From Alphaproteobacteria bacterium (lineage in GTDB: Bacteria; Pseudomonadota; Alphaproteobacteria; Micropepsales; Micropepsaceae): a DNA stretch of 64,000 nt. Position numbers and translations under genes: made by a program. Below the pieces are notes generated by a model. It worked only from the letters and a program-made list of their open reading frames with translations. It ran no database searches and was not told the DNA's origin. This document shows, in pieces, positions 16,197 through 23,990 of the stretch (position 1 is the stretch's first letter; every line of letters starts with the position of its first letter). The stretch is taken from assembly GCA_020852655.1 (NCBI GenBank), contig JADZAI010000009.1:17185-81184 (forward strand). The letters are read 5' to 3'.

Positions 16197-16418
16197 ATGA
16201 CTTCCGTCGTCAGCCGCGATCCTGAGATCATGAGCGGTACGCCTGTTTTCGCAGGTACACGCGTGCCCGTGGCGTTTCTGCTCGAATATCTGGAGGGCGG
16301 GGATACGATCGAGGAATTCCTCGACGGCTTCCCGACCGTCACGCGCGCGCAGGTGATTGCATATCTGGAGGAAGTCCGCGACCTCGCTCTGGCAGGACTG
16401 CGTGAGATTGCTGCTTGA
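16197..16418 (+). CDS. DUF433-family antitoxin
   Basis: 73 residues with the DUF433 signature: DPEIMSGTPVFAGTRVPVAFLLEYLEGG, then IEEFLDGFPTVTRAQVIAYLEE. This is a small winged-helix-like domain found as the antitoxin of DUF5615 PIN-like toxins. The promoter position suggests a leaderless mRNA. It overlaps the toxin gene by 17 bases. Confidence 0.9.
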   Translation: MTSVVSRDPEIMSGTPVFAGTRVPVAFLLEYLEGGDTIEEFLDGFPTVTRAQVIAYLEEVRDLALAGLREIAA

Positions 16419-16719
16419 TGAGTGCGTGAACCCGCGTATCGCCGCCAGCCTGACAGGGCATGAGGTCACGTCGACACGGCGCGCAGGATGGGCAGGCAAA
16501 AAGAACGGCGAGCTTCTGAGGTTGGCAGCGACCCGCTTCGATGTGTTCGTCACGGCTGATCGCGGCATCGCCTTTCAGCAGAATCTGGCGGTGCTACCCC
16601 TGTCCATCATGGTCTTGAGGCCGCGCGGGAACCGGCTCCCGCCTCTTTTGGCTCTGGTACCGAACATCCTGGCGCGTCTCGAGCAACCGCTTGAGCCGCT
16701 TATGTTCGTTTGGCCGTAG
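16402..16719 (+). CDS. DUF5615 PIN-like toxin
   Basis: 105 residues from GTG 16402, which gives the family N-terminus RLLLDECVNPRIAASL. The acidic pair DE (residues 5-6) and the later FVTADRGI (about residue 53) are the PIN-like metal-binding positions. Such proteins are presumed nucleases held in check by a DUF433 partner. The start is inside the antitoxin gene, in a different frame, so translation is coupled. Confidence 0.85.
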   Translation: MRLLLDECVNPRIAASLTGHEVTSTRRAGWAGKKNGELLRLAATRFDVFVTADRGIAFQQNLAVLPLSIMVLRPRGNRLPPLLALVPNILARLEQPLEPLMFVWP

Positions 16720-16723
16720 CCGG

Positions 16724-18268
16724 CTAAACCTTCGGCACGCCGGGGTCGGCGTGTTCCTGGAGTTCGGCGTCGGTGCTGCGCAGGCGGGGGGTGAGCAGGA
16801 CGTAGATGGCCATGGCGATCATCAGCGCCGCGCCGAGCCAGAACGGGGCGTGCGGGTCCCATTCATAGAGCTTGTTGCCGATCAGCGGCGCGAAGATGAA
16901 ACCCGAGGCGCCGGCGCCGCCCGTCAGGCCGGCGGCGGCGCCCTGCTGATCGGCCCCCACCGCCAGCGACACGGCGGCGGCGTAACCCGGGCGAATGAGG
17001 CCGAAGCCGAGGCCCGACAGCAGCAGGGCGAAGATGATGAGGCCGTAGGTCTCGCCGATGATGAAGGTGAGATAGGAGACGAAGGCCGTCGCGATCCCCC
17101 ACAGCACGAGCTGGCCGGCGCTGAGGCCGAAGCGCTGGACGACGACGAACTGCGCGAACAGGGCCGCCATGGACGAGGTCATGAGGCCGACGCCGGCGAG
17201 CTGAACCGCCATCGCCTCGTCGGCCTTCACGACATCCATGAAGAAAAAGGCGATCACCTGGATCGGGATGGAGCCGGCCGTGCCCATCAGCACGCCGAAG
17301 ACGATGAACGGCAAAATGCGCGGATCGCGCCAGGACAGATGCAGCGGATCGGGCCCGGCCTCGGCCGCCGCGCCGCGCCGCCGCCGGGCGATCCACGCAA
17401 GCCCGGTGAGGACGATGCCGACCGCACCGATCGTGCCGTAGGTCAGCGGGCGGGCCCCGAAGAGCACCATCAGGCCGATCAGTCCGGCGGTGACCATGAG
17501 CAGCAGCCCCGGATCGCGCCAGGCGGTGCCGTCGCGGCCGCTGCGTTCGCGCTCCTTCAGGATCGGCGCGGTGCGTTCGGGCAGGAAACGCCAGATGACG
17601 AAGGCCGAGATGCCGCCCAATGCGGCGACGAAATAGAACGGCGCGACGGTGCCAAGCACGGCGAGCGCGGCGATGACGCCGGGCCCGGCGGTCGTGCCGA
17701 GGCCGAAGGCGGCGTTCAGATTCGCCAGCGCATTGGTGCGTTCCGCGGGCGCCGTGCGGTCGGCGATATAGCCCTGCGCCGCCGGGAAGCCGGCCGAGCC
17801 GAAGATGCCGTAGATCGAGCGCGAGGCGACCATCATCGGGTAGACGACGGCGATGGAGAGCCAGCCGGCAAGGCCGAGATCGATGGAGACGGCGAAGAAT
17901 CCCGTCGAGACGGCGAAGGCGGCGAGGCCCAGCACGATCATCGGACGGCGGCCCCAGCGGTCGCTGCGGGCGCCCCAATAGGCCGAGGAGAACACCCAGA
18001 TCGTCGCGGAGACGGCGAAGATCGCGCCGGTCTGGAACTCGGAGAGGCCGAGCTGGCGCGAGATCGGCGGCAGGACGGCGAACATGCCGGCCTGGCCGAT
18101 GCCGAGGCACATCAGGCTGAGAAAGAGGATCTGGAAGGCGCGGCGGCGCTGCGCCGGCGTGGTGGGGGCATCGTTCGGGCGGCCTGCGCCGACCGGCGTC
18201 AGCGCGCGGCGAAGCCAGGAGCGCCGAGGCCCCGGTGCCGGTTCGGGCGATTTCGTGATGTCGTCCAT
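16724..18268 (-). CDS. Major facilitator superfamily transporter
   Basis: 514 residues, about 12 membrane helices after a 45-residue cytoplasmic N-terminus. The MFS signature between helices 2 and 3 is present (GARSDRWGRRPMIVLG, about residues 99-114), and a second motif follows around 135-165. The layout matches drug or metabolite exporters of the DHA1 type, but substrate cannot be assigned. Convergent with the DUF5615 gene, four bases away. Confidence 0.9.
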   Translation of the reverse strand: MDDITKSPEPAPGPRRSWLRRALTPVGAGRPNDAPTTPAQRRRAFQILFLSLMCLGIGQAGMFAVLPPISRQLGLSEFQTGAIFAVSATIWVFSSAYWGARSDRWGRRPMIVLGLAAFAVSTGFFAVSIDLGLAGWLSIAVVYPMMVASRSIYGIFGSAGFPAAQGYIADRTAPAERTNALANLNAAFGLGTTAGPGVIAALAVLGTVAPFYFVAALGGISAFVIWRFLPERTAPILKERERSGRDGTAWRDPGLLLMVTAGLIGLMVLFGARPLTYGTIGAVGIVLTGLAWIARRRRGAAAEAGPDPLHLSWRDPRILPFIVFGVLMGTAGSIPIQVIAFFFMDVVKADEAMAVQLAGVGLMTSSMAALFAQFVVVQRFGLSAGQLVLWGIATAFVSYLTFIIGETYGLIIFALLLSGLGFGLIRPGYAAAVSLAVGADQQGAAAGLTGGAGASGFIFAPLIGNKLYEWDPHAPFWLGAALMIAMAIYVLLTPRLRSTDAELQEHADPGVPKV

Positions 18269-18381
18269 AGGCCGTCGGTCTTGGCGCTCTCCCGGCGCGG
18301 CGGCGGGGATATCAGCGCCCCGGCGCCGCGCAAAGCCGCTTCTGGCGTGCCGGTGTCACGAAGCGCGACGTATCTGTCACC

Positions 18382-19314
18382 CTAGCGGTTTTTCGGCCAC
18401 GGCGAATCCTCGACGAGGCGCCCCTCGGCGTCGCGCTTCTCGGGGCCGTTGACGCGGGCGCGGCCGTCGCCGAAGGGCGCATCGCGGGTGCGGAGCGCCT
18501 GGCCGAGGCCATCCTCGACCGCCGAGCGGAAGAAGGCCTTGGCCGCGGCGGCGTTGTGGCCGCGCATGTCGTTTTCGCAGGCGAGGCGCTGGAGCGTCCG
18601 GGCGCCCATGAGTTCAAGGCCGAGATTGATCGCCCGCTTGTTGACGGTCAGCACGTCGGGGTCGATCAGCGCCATGCGGTCGGCGAGACCTTCGACCTCG
18701 GCTTCAAGGTCTTCGGGCGGCACGGCCTTCATGACGAGGCCGAGCTGCTGCGCCTCGGCGCCGGTCACCGTGTCGCCGGTCAGCATCAGCCGCTTCGACC
18801 ATTGGGGGCCGACATTGTAGAGCCACATATTGTTGGGCAGCGCCCCCATGCCGCGCGCCGCCGGGAAGCCGATCTTCGCATCCTCCGCCGCGACCAGCAT
18901 GTCGCACAGCAGGGCGATGTCGGTGCCGCCCGCGAGGCAATGGCCGTGGATCTGGCAGATCGACGGCTTGTGCATGTCGAACAGCGCCATGCGGTAGCGC
19001 TGGGCGCGCTCAAGCTGCCAGGTGTCGTCGTCCGGCGTCGATCCGCCGCGATAGCGGTTGGCCTTGCGGTCCTCGATGCGCGACACAGGCACATCGCGGT
19101 CGGCGCCGGCGAGGTCGTAGCCGGCGGAGAAGGACCGCCCCGCTCCGCGCACGATGACGCAGTGGACATCACGGTCGTTGTCGGCTTCCCACAGCGCCTC
19201 GTTGAGCTCGGCCATCATCTTCAGCGTGATGGCGTTCAGCTTGTCGGGCCGGTTGAGCGTGATGCGGGCGCGGCCGCGCTCCTTCTCGTAGACGATGCTC
19301 TCGAAGCCGGTCAT
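18382..19314 (-). CDS. Enoyl-CoA hydratase/isomerase family protein
   Basis: 310 residues from ATG 19314, with GAGGGAG upstream. The crotonase fold is clear: ITLNRPDKLNAITLKMMAEL at the N-terminus, the oxyanion-hole segment SFSAGYDLAG and the second segment CLAGGTDIALLCDMLVAAED. It is somewhat long, with an extended insert (about 75-105) and a 45-residue C-terminal tail, as in subgroups acting on bulky acyl-CoAs. It could hydrate or isomerise the product of the nearby acyl-CoA dehydrogenase, but the genes are about 3.5 kb apart. Confidence 0.9.
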   Translation of the reverse strand: MTGFESIVYEKERGRARITLNRPDKLNAITLKMMAELNEALWEADNDRDVHCVIVRGAGRSFSAGYDLAGADRDVPVSRIEDRKANRYRGGSTPDDDTWQLERAQRYRMALFDMHKPSICQIHGHCLAGGTDIALLCDMLVAAEDAKIGFPAARGMGALPNNMWLYNVGPQWSKRLMLTGDTVTGAEAQQLGLVMKAVPPEDLEAEVEGLADRMALIDPDVLTVNKRAINLGLELMGARTLQRLACENDMRGHNAAAAKAFFRSAVEDGLGQALRTRDAPFGDGRARVNGPEKRDAEGRLVEDSPWPKNR

Positions 19315-19474
19315 GGGCGTCTCCCTCGTGTTCTTCCGCAGCATCGTGCGCGGAAAAGCGGCGGGAGGAAACCGGGCGCGCCGCCTGCTGCGGCTCGGCC
19401 TTCGGCGTCGCTGACGATGCCAATATCACGCATTGTCCGGCGGGCGGTCGCCGGATGGGCCGGAAATGCGGCTG

Positions 19475-20449
19475 TTAAAGGTCGTCCAAAATCTCTTTGC
19501 GAGCCGCCACGTATTCTTCGGCGGTCATGAGGCCTTCGTCCGCAAGCCGCTTGGCGCGGCGAAGCCGATCCTCGATCGAATCCGTCCCCGATGCTGGGCC
19601 GGACCTGGCGGGACTCGCCGTCCCGAGCATCTCCCGCGCGGCAGCGACGCCCATCGCGATGCCGATCCCCGTCGAGACACCTTCGCCCGCAGCGTTTCCT
19701 GCACCGGTCTTGGACGCGGCATCGCGCAGCGCATCGGCGGCCGCGACGCCGCGATAGGCTTCAATGTCCTGAATTCTTATTCCAGCGGCTCGTTCGATCA
19801 TTTGCTGGACGCTGGGCGGCGGCGTGATGGCGCCGATATTCACCTCGATGAGGTCGACACCAAACTGCGCCAGTTGTGGTCTCAGGGCCTGCGCAAGTTG
19901 CGCCGAGAGCTCGGAATAGCGCCCTGGCAGGTCTACGATCGACGTGAACCCCTTGGCGATCAGATCGGTCAGTCGCCCGACCAGGATGCCGCGAAGATAA
20001 TTGACGATGTCGTCGGTATACTGGCGTCCGAGCGTCCCGATCAGGGTCTGCAAAAAGAGGCGCGCGTTCACGATCCGGATCGACATCATGCCGAAGCCTC
20101 GTATCGGCACGATGCCGAACACCTTGTCGGCAAAGTTGATCGGCGTCTTGGTGCCCCAGCCCACATCGTTGAAGATGCGGGTGGACACGAAATAGACGTG
20201 GCTCTTGAACGGGCTGGTCTCGAAGCCCTTGCCCAGGAATTGTCCCAACAGCGGCATATTGCCGGTGGTCAGCGTGTGCCGTCCGGGCGCAAATTCGTCC
20301 AACGCCTGGCCATCGCGAAAGAAGATAGCGGTCTGCCCTTCCTGCACAACGATCTGCGTACCGGTCCTGTAGTCGCCCATACCCTCCTCGGGTACGCGCG
20401 CAACCATCGCTGCACTGCTGGGATCGTTGAAGCTGATGACCTCGAGCAT
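19475..20449 (-). CDS. SPFH-domain protein with C-terminal SHOCT motif
   Basis: 324 residues. An SPFH/band-7-like domain spans about 25-215, of the virion-core-protein type (EGQTAIFFRDGQALDEFAPGRHTLTTGNMPLLG). A Gly/Ala-rich linker (about 235-285) precedes a C-terminal SHOCT helix pair (RLRRAKRLADEGLMTAEEY ... ILDDL). It has no membrane helix of its own. SPFH proteins form membrane-associated scaffolds, and SHOCT motifs are oligomerisation modules. It is the last gene of an operon with a four-helix membrane protein and a TM2 protein. Confidence 0.88.
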   Translation of the reverse strand: MLEVISFNDPSSAAMVARVPEEGMGDYRTGTQIVVQEGQTAIFFRDGQALDEFAPGRHTLTTGNMPLLGQFLGKGFETSPFKSHVYFVSTRIFNDVGWGTKTPINFADKVFGIVPIRGFGMMSIRIVNARLFLQTLIGTLGRQYTDDIVNYLRGILVGRLTDLIAKGFTSIVDLPGRYSELSAQLAQALRPQLAQFGVDLIEVNIGAITPPPSVQQMIERAAGIRIQDIEAYRGVAAADALRDAASKTGAGNAAGEGVSTGIGIAMGVAAAREMLGTASPARSGPASGTDSIEDRLRRAKRLADEGLMTAEEYVAARKEILDDL

Positions 20450-20462
20450 GGCCGTCCGTACG

Positions 20463-21197
20463 TCAGAGGCGCTGCGCAGCGCGGGTCAGTTGCGCCGCCA
20501 AGTCCGATAGCGCCGCGCCAGCATTGCCTGAAAGCAGACTGCGTTTGAACCCGCTTTCGAGGTCTTCGATCTGATCGGCCAACTCGCGCGAATCGTATCC
20601 GCGAAGACCAAGCTTGGAATTGATCGAATTTCTCAACGTGCGCATGCCGAGTTCGACATTCTGTAATTCGCTGCTGCCGCGCTGTTCGACAGGAAGGCTG
20701 GACACAAGGTCCTCAATACCACCCAGCGCCTTGTCGAGGCGGCGTTGGCCGCGCCGGGCTTCGGCTTGGGCATCGCGACCATCCTGTTCGACGAAACGGG
20801 TTGTCGTCTCAGACATCATGGCCATGAAGAGCGGGACACCCAGCACGATGACCTGAATGCCGGCAAATATGTAGTCATTGACGCCGCCTTGGCGCTGATA
20901 GCCGAAGCCGAAATACGAGATCGTGATCGCAAGAGAAACGATGTAGGCGAGGAGAAAGAGCCGGTACGTACCGATTTGCGCTACGCCCGACGCGCCGCCC
21001 CGGCGAGCCGTCGCGATAAAGCTGCGCGACATGAGCATGAACAGAACCGCCTCCCCCAGGAGGAGCTGACCGACGATCACGTAGAACGACAGCGTCCGGT
21101 CCGGTTCCTTTACAAACAGCAAGGCTGCGCCGAGCGTGACCGCCGCGAGCACGGCGAACGCAAGGATGGTACCCACTATCGTTCGGAAGACATTCAT
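20463..21197 (-). CDS. Four-helix membrane protein with cytoplasmic coiled tail
   Basis: 244 residues from ATG 21197. Membrane helices at about 5-27, 36-55, 77-97 and 110-130 are followed by a soluble, helical, charged C-terminal half (about 135-244) with heptad-like spacing, likely a coiled coil. No family is recognised. It lies between the TM2 gene (14-base gap) and the SPFH gene (13-base gap), so the three are probably one operon, and this protein is a candidate membrane anchor for the SPFH partner. Confidence 0.75.
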   Translation of the reverse strand: MNVFRTIVGTILAFAVLAAVTLGAALLFVKEPDRTLSFYVIVGQLLLGEAVLFMLMSRSFIATARRGGASGVAQIGTYRLFLLAYIVSLAITISYFGFGYQRQGGVNDYIFAGIQVIVLGVPLFMAMMSETTTRFVEQDGRDAQAEARRGQRRLDKALGGIEDLVSSLPVEQRGSSELQNVELGMRTLRNSINSKLGLRGYDSRELADQIEDLESGFKRSLLSGNAGAALSDLAAQLTRAAQRL

Positions 21198-21211
21198 GGA
21201 CGGCGCGCCCG

Positions 21212-21640
21212 CTATGTCAGCCTGCGCCCCCAGCGGTCGGGATAGGAGCCGATCAGGATCAGGATAAATTCGACAAAAGCCCATATTCCGGAAATCAGCG
21301 GCCCGATGAAGAAGAGCGGCCAGCCGAAGATCGTCAGCAGAAGCTGAGCAATGCCCTTGCCGGTGTAGCCCAGGTAGAAATTGTGGATACCCAATCCGCC
21401 GAGGAAGAATGCAAGAAGCGCAGCGGCCGCCGTCGACTTGGGCGGACCAAGCTGGATCGTACCGGCGGCCTGCACATAGACCGGCTGCTGGTACATCGGC
21501 TGCATAGCCGCTTGCTGTTGCTGATACATAGGCTGCGGAGAAGGCGCTGCCGCCGGTTCAGGCGCGAGCATAGTGCCGCAATAGGCGCATTTCGCGCGCC
21601 CGCGATCGTTCGGCGCACCGCAGTTCGCGCAATTCGACAT
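21212..21640 (-). CDS. Zinc-ribbon/TM2-domain protein
   Basis: 142 residues in three parts. Residues 4-22 are a zinc ribbon (CANCGAPNDRGRAKCAYCG). Residues 28-65 are a Gln/Pro-rich linker with repeated MYQQ units. Residues 70-135 are a TM2 domain, with its hallmark GGLGIHNFYLGYTGKGI between two helices. TM2 proteins are small membrane proteins of uncertain role. It is the first gene of a three-gene operon ending in an SPFH protein. A candidate promoter, TTGACG then 17 bases then CATCCT on the minus strand, lies at 21692-21664. Confidence 0.85.
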   Translation of the reverse strand: MSNCANCGAPNDRGRAKCAYCGTMLAPEPAAAPSPQPMYQQQQAAMQPMYQQPVYVQAAGTIQLGPPKSTAAAALLAFFLGGLGIHNFYLGYTGKGIAQLLLTIFGWPLFFIGPLISGIWAFVEFILILIGSYPDRWGRRLT

Positions 21641-21734
21641 TCAATCAATCCCCCTCATGAACGAGGATGGTATCAGACACACGCTGCGTCAAGCATTGCC
21701 CGCTTCTGCTACCTGGATCGCTCGAGGCCGTCCG

Positions 21735-23960
21735 CTACATCTCGCGTTTCAGGCGGATCTTGGAGGTGGCGGCGCGGCCTTCGGCGTCGATCACGGTGAC
21801 GCGCGTGAAACCTTCGCCCTTCGGGCTCCATTCGATCTGGCCGTAGACCGGCGCGGCCGGGAGGGGTGTGCCGTCGACCACCCAGCGCAGGGGCCGCGCG
21901 CCGCCGTCGGCGCGGAGGATGAGGGCGGGGTCCTTGTCGTTCAGCTCTACGACCGCGCCGTCCGGCGGGAAGGCGATGACCGGCGGCGGCGCCTTGCGGG
22001 CAAGGCCCGCCACCATGCGATAGGGCGAGAAGCGCTGGAGGGCAGGCGGCAGGGCCTCGGCATTGCTGACGCGGATGGCGTCGGGCGGCGGGAGCTTGCC
22101 GCCGCGCTCGGGCGGCAGGAGCTGGAAGATGCGGAGCAGGATGGGCGCCGCGGCGTTGCGGCCGAGCTCGCCGGGACGGGTCGAGCCGTCGGCGCGGCCG
22201 GTCCAGACGCCGACCGTGTAGGAGGCCGACCAGCCGAGCGACCAGGCGTCGCGGAAGCCATAGGAGGTGCCGGTCTTGAAGGCGACCTCGCGCCCGCGCT
22301 CGAGGCCGCGGCCCATCGCCCAGCCGTCGGGCAGCGGCGAGCCGCGCAGGATGTCGTAGAGATACCAAGCGGCGACCGGGCCGAAGATGCGATGCGCCTC
22401 GCCCGGCTGCTGATCCCGGTAGCGGAGCGCCGGCCGCGCGACGCCGTCATTGGCGATGGCGGCGTAGAGCGTCGTCATGTCCTCCAGCGTGATGCCGACG
22501 CCGCCGAGCGCCATCGGCAGCGACGGACCGGCAAATTTCGTCGCCCAGGAAAGCCGCGCGCCGCCCTGCTGGAGTGTGGCCGAGAGGCGCACCGGGCCGA
22601 TGCGGTCGAGCACCGAAACGGCGGGTACGTTCAGCGACATGTGCAGCGCGTCGCGGACGCTGACCGTGCCCTGGAAGCCGCGGTCGAAATTGCGCGGGGC
22701 GTAGGAGCCGAACGTGACCGGCTTGTCGTCGATCAGCGTTTCGGGATGCAGCAGCATGTCGTCGAAGGCGATGCCGTAGATGAACGGCTTCAGCGCCGAG
22801 CCGGGCGAGCGGGCCGAGCGCGCGAGGTCGATCTGGCCGTTGTCGCCCCAGAAATCGGACGAGCCGGCATAGGCGATCGTCTTCATCGTGGCGTTCTCGA
22901 TGACGACGACCGCCATGTCGCCGCCGTCGCCGAAGGACCGGCGCTCGCCGCTGAGCACGCCTTCGACGGCGGCCTGGATGCGCGGGTCGATGGTGGTGAC
23001 GATCTCGCGCGCATCCGGCCGTTCGCGGCGCGCTTCCTGGGCCAGATGCGGGGCGCGGAAGGGCATGGCGATTCGCGCCGCCGGCACGGAATCCTGCATC
23101 GCCTCCTGCGCTTCGCGTTCGCCGATGACGCCCTTCTCGGCGAGGATGCGGAGCACCTTGTCGCGCTGCGCCCGGGCGCGCGCAGGCGAGCGGTCGGGCC
23201 GGTTGCGTTCGGGCGACTGGGGCAGCGCGACGAGCAGCGCCGCCTCCGCCAAAGTGAGCCGCTTCGGCTCCTTGCCGAAATAGGCAAGGCTCGCGGCGCG
23301 GACGCCTTCGATATTGCCGCCGAAGGGCGCGAGGGTGAGGTAGAGGTCGAGGATTTCTTCCTTCGTCAGGCGCGCTTCGAGCTGGAGCGCGCGCGTCATC
23401 TGGAAGGCCTTGCCGCCGAGGTCGCGCGAGATCGGCTCCAGCAGGCGCGCGACCTGCATGGTCAGCGTCGAGGCGCCGGAGACGACACCCATATTGGTGA
23501 TGAACTGCCACGCGGCACGGCCGACGGCGGTGACGTCGACGCCGCTGTGGTCGTTGAAGCGGCGGTCCTCATAGGCGAGGAGCAGTCTCAGGTAGCGCGC
23601 ATCGACATCCTCGACCCGCACCGGAAGGCGCCATTTGTCGTCGGCGGTGAGGAAGCCGCGCAGCATCGTGCCGTCGGCGGCGAGCACGACGGTGGAGCTT
23701 TCGCGGCCGCGCGACAGGTCGGGCGGGAAGAGGAAGTTGGCGGCGACGAGGAGCGCGGCGGTGGCGGCAAGGCCGATGCCGAAGCGCTTGAGGCGCCTGA
23801 ATCTGTTGCTCCCCCCGCTTGCGGGGGGAGACAGGCGCGCAGCGCCAGAGGGGGGCATGTCAGGCGGGGAGCACGTACCCCCCTCTGGCGACCTGCGGTC
23901 GCCGTCTCCCCCCGCAAGCGGGGGGAGCAAGTTGTCAGGGGATCCAGACGCCTGCGCCAT
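21735..23960 (-). CDS. pbpC: Penicillin-binding protein 1C (bifunctional transglycosylase/transpeptidase)
   Basis: 741 residues from ATG 23960; a GTG one codon upstream is possible. An N-terminal membrane helix (about 63-78) is followed by a GT51 transglycosylase domain (LLLAYEDRRFNDHSGVD; GGASTLTMQ-type motif reading SGASTLTMQ), then a transpeptidase domain with the Ser nucleophile in SPGSALKPF and KTGTSYG, and a C-terminal PBP1C domain (about 640-740). It polymerises glycan and crosslinks peptides in the cell wall. Unusually, about 40 residues before the membrane helix are encoded by a palindromic repeat pair. It lies 30 bases downstream of the alpha-2-macroglobulin gene, the classical partner of PBP1C. 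Confidence 0.93.
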   Translation of the reverse strand: MAQASGSPDNLLPPLAGGDGDRRSPEGGTCSPPDMPPSGAARLSPPASGGSNRFRRLKRFGIGLAATAALLVAANFLFPPDLSRGRESSTVVLAADGTMLRGFLTADDKWRLPVRVEDVDARYLRLLLAYEDRRFNDHSGVDVTAVGRAAWQFITNMGVVSGASTLTMQVARLLEPISRDLGGKAFQMTRALQLEARLTKEEILDLYLTLAPFGGNIEGVRAASLAYFGKEPKRLTLAEAALLVALPQSPERNRPDRSPARARAQRDKVLRILAEKGVIGEREAQEAMQDSVPAARIAMPFRAPHLAQEARRERPDAREIVTTIDPRIQAAVEGVLSGERRSFGDGGDMAVVVIENATMKTIAYAGSSDFWGDNGQIDLARSARSPGSALKPFIYGIAFDDMLLHPETLIDDKPVTFGSYAPRNFDRGFQGTVSVRDALHMSLNVPAVSVLDRIGPVRLSATLQQGGARLSWATKFAGPSLPMALGGVGITLEDMTTLYAAIANDGVARPALRYRDQQPGEAHRIFGPVAAWYLYDILRGSPLPDGWAMGRGLERGREVAFKTGTSYGFRDAWSLGWSASYTVGVWTGRADGSTRPGELGRNAAAPILLRIFQLLPPERGGKLPPPDAIRVSNAEALPPALQRFSPYRMVAGLARKAPPPVIAFPPDGAVVELNDKDPALILRADGGARPLRWVVDGTPLPAAPVYGQIEWSPKGEGFTRVTVIDAEGRAATSKIRLKREM
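23806..23930. repeat. Pair of inverted palindromic repeats inside the pbpC reading frame
   Basis: Two copies of one unit of about 50 bases face each other: 23806-23855 and 23878-23930, separated by 22 bases. Each unit contains a strong G/C stem (CCCCCCGCTTGCGGGGGG) and a second hairpin. They are near identical at the stem and outer end and vary in the middle, as in REP/BIME elements. The unit is translated as part of pbpC on the minus strand, giving a Pro/Gly-rich peptide (PPLAGG, SPEGG, PPSGA, SPPASGG). The two stems could also form a long hairpin in the mRNA. Confidence 0.8.
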
Positions 23961-23990
23961 CACTCAAATGCCGGCCAACCGATACGCCTC

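Noticed and set aside
18269..18381. Possible terminator or sRNA between the MFS and enoyl-CoA hydratase genes
   Set aside because: The G/C-rich inverted stretches are imperfect and have no U-tract; not distinguishable from composition.
23806..23930. CRISPR array
   Set aside because: Only two inverted copies, facing each other, with no spacer-repeat periodicity and translated in frame; this is a palindromic repeat pair.
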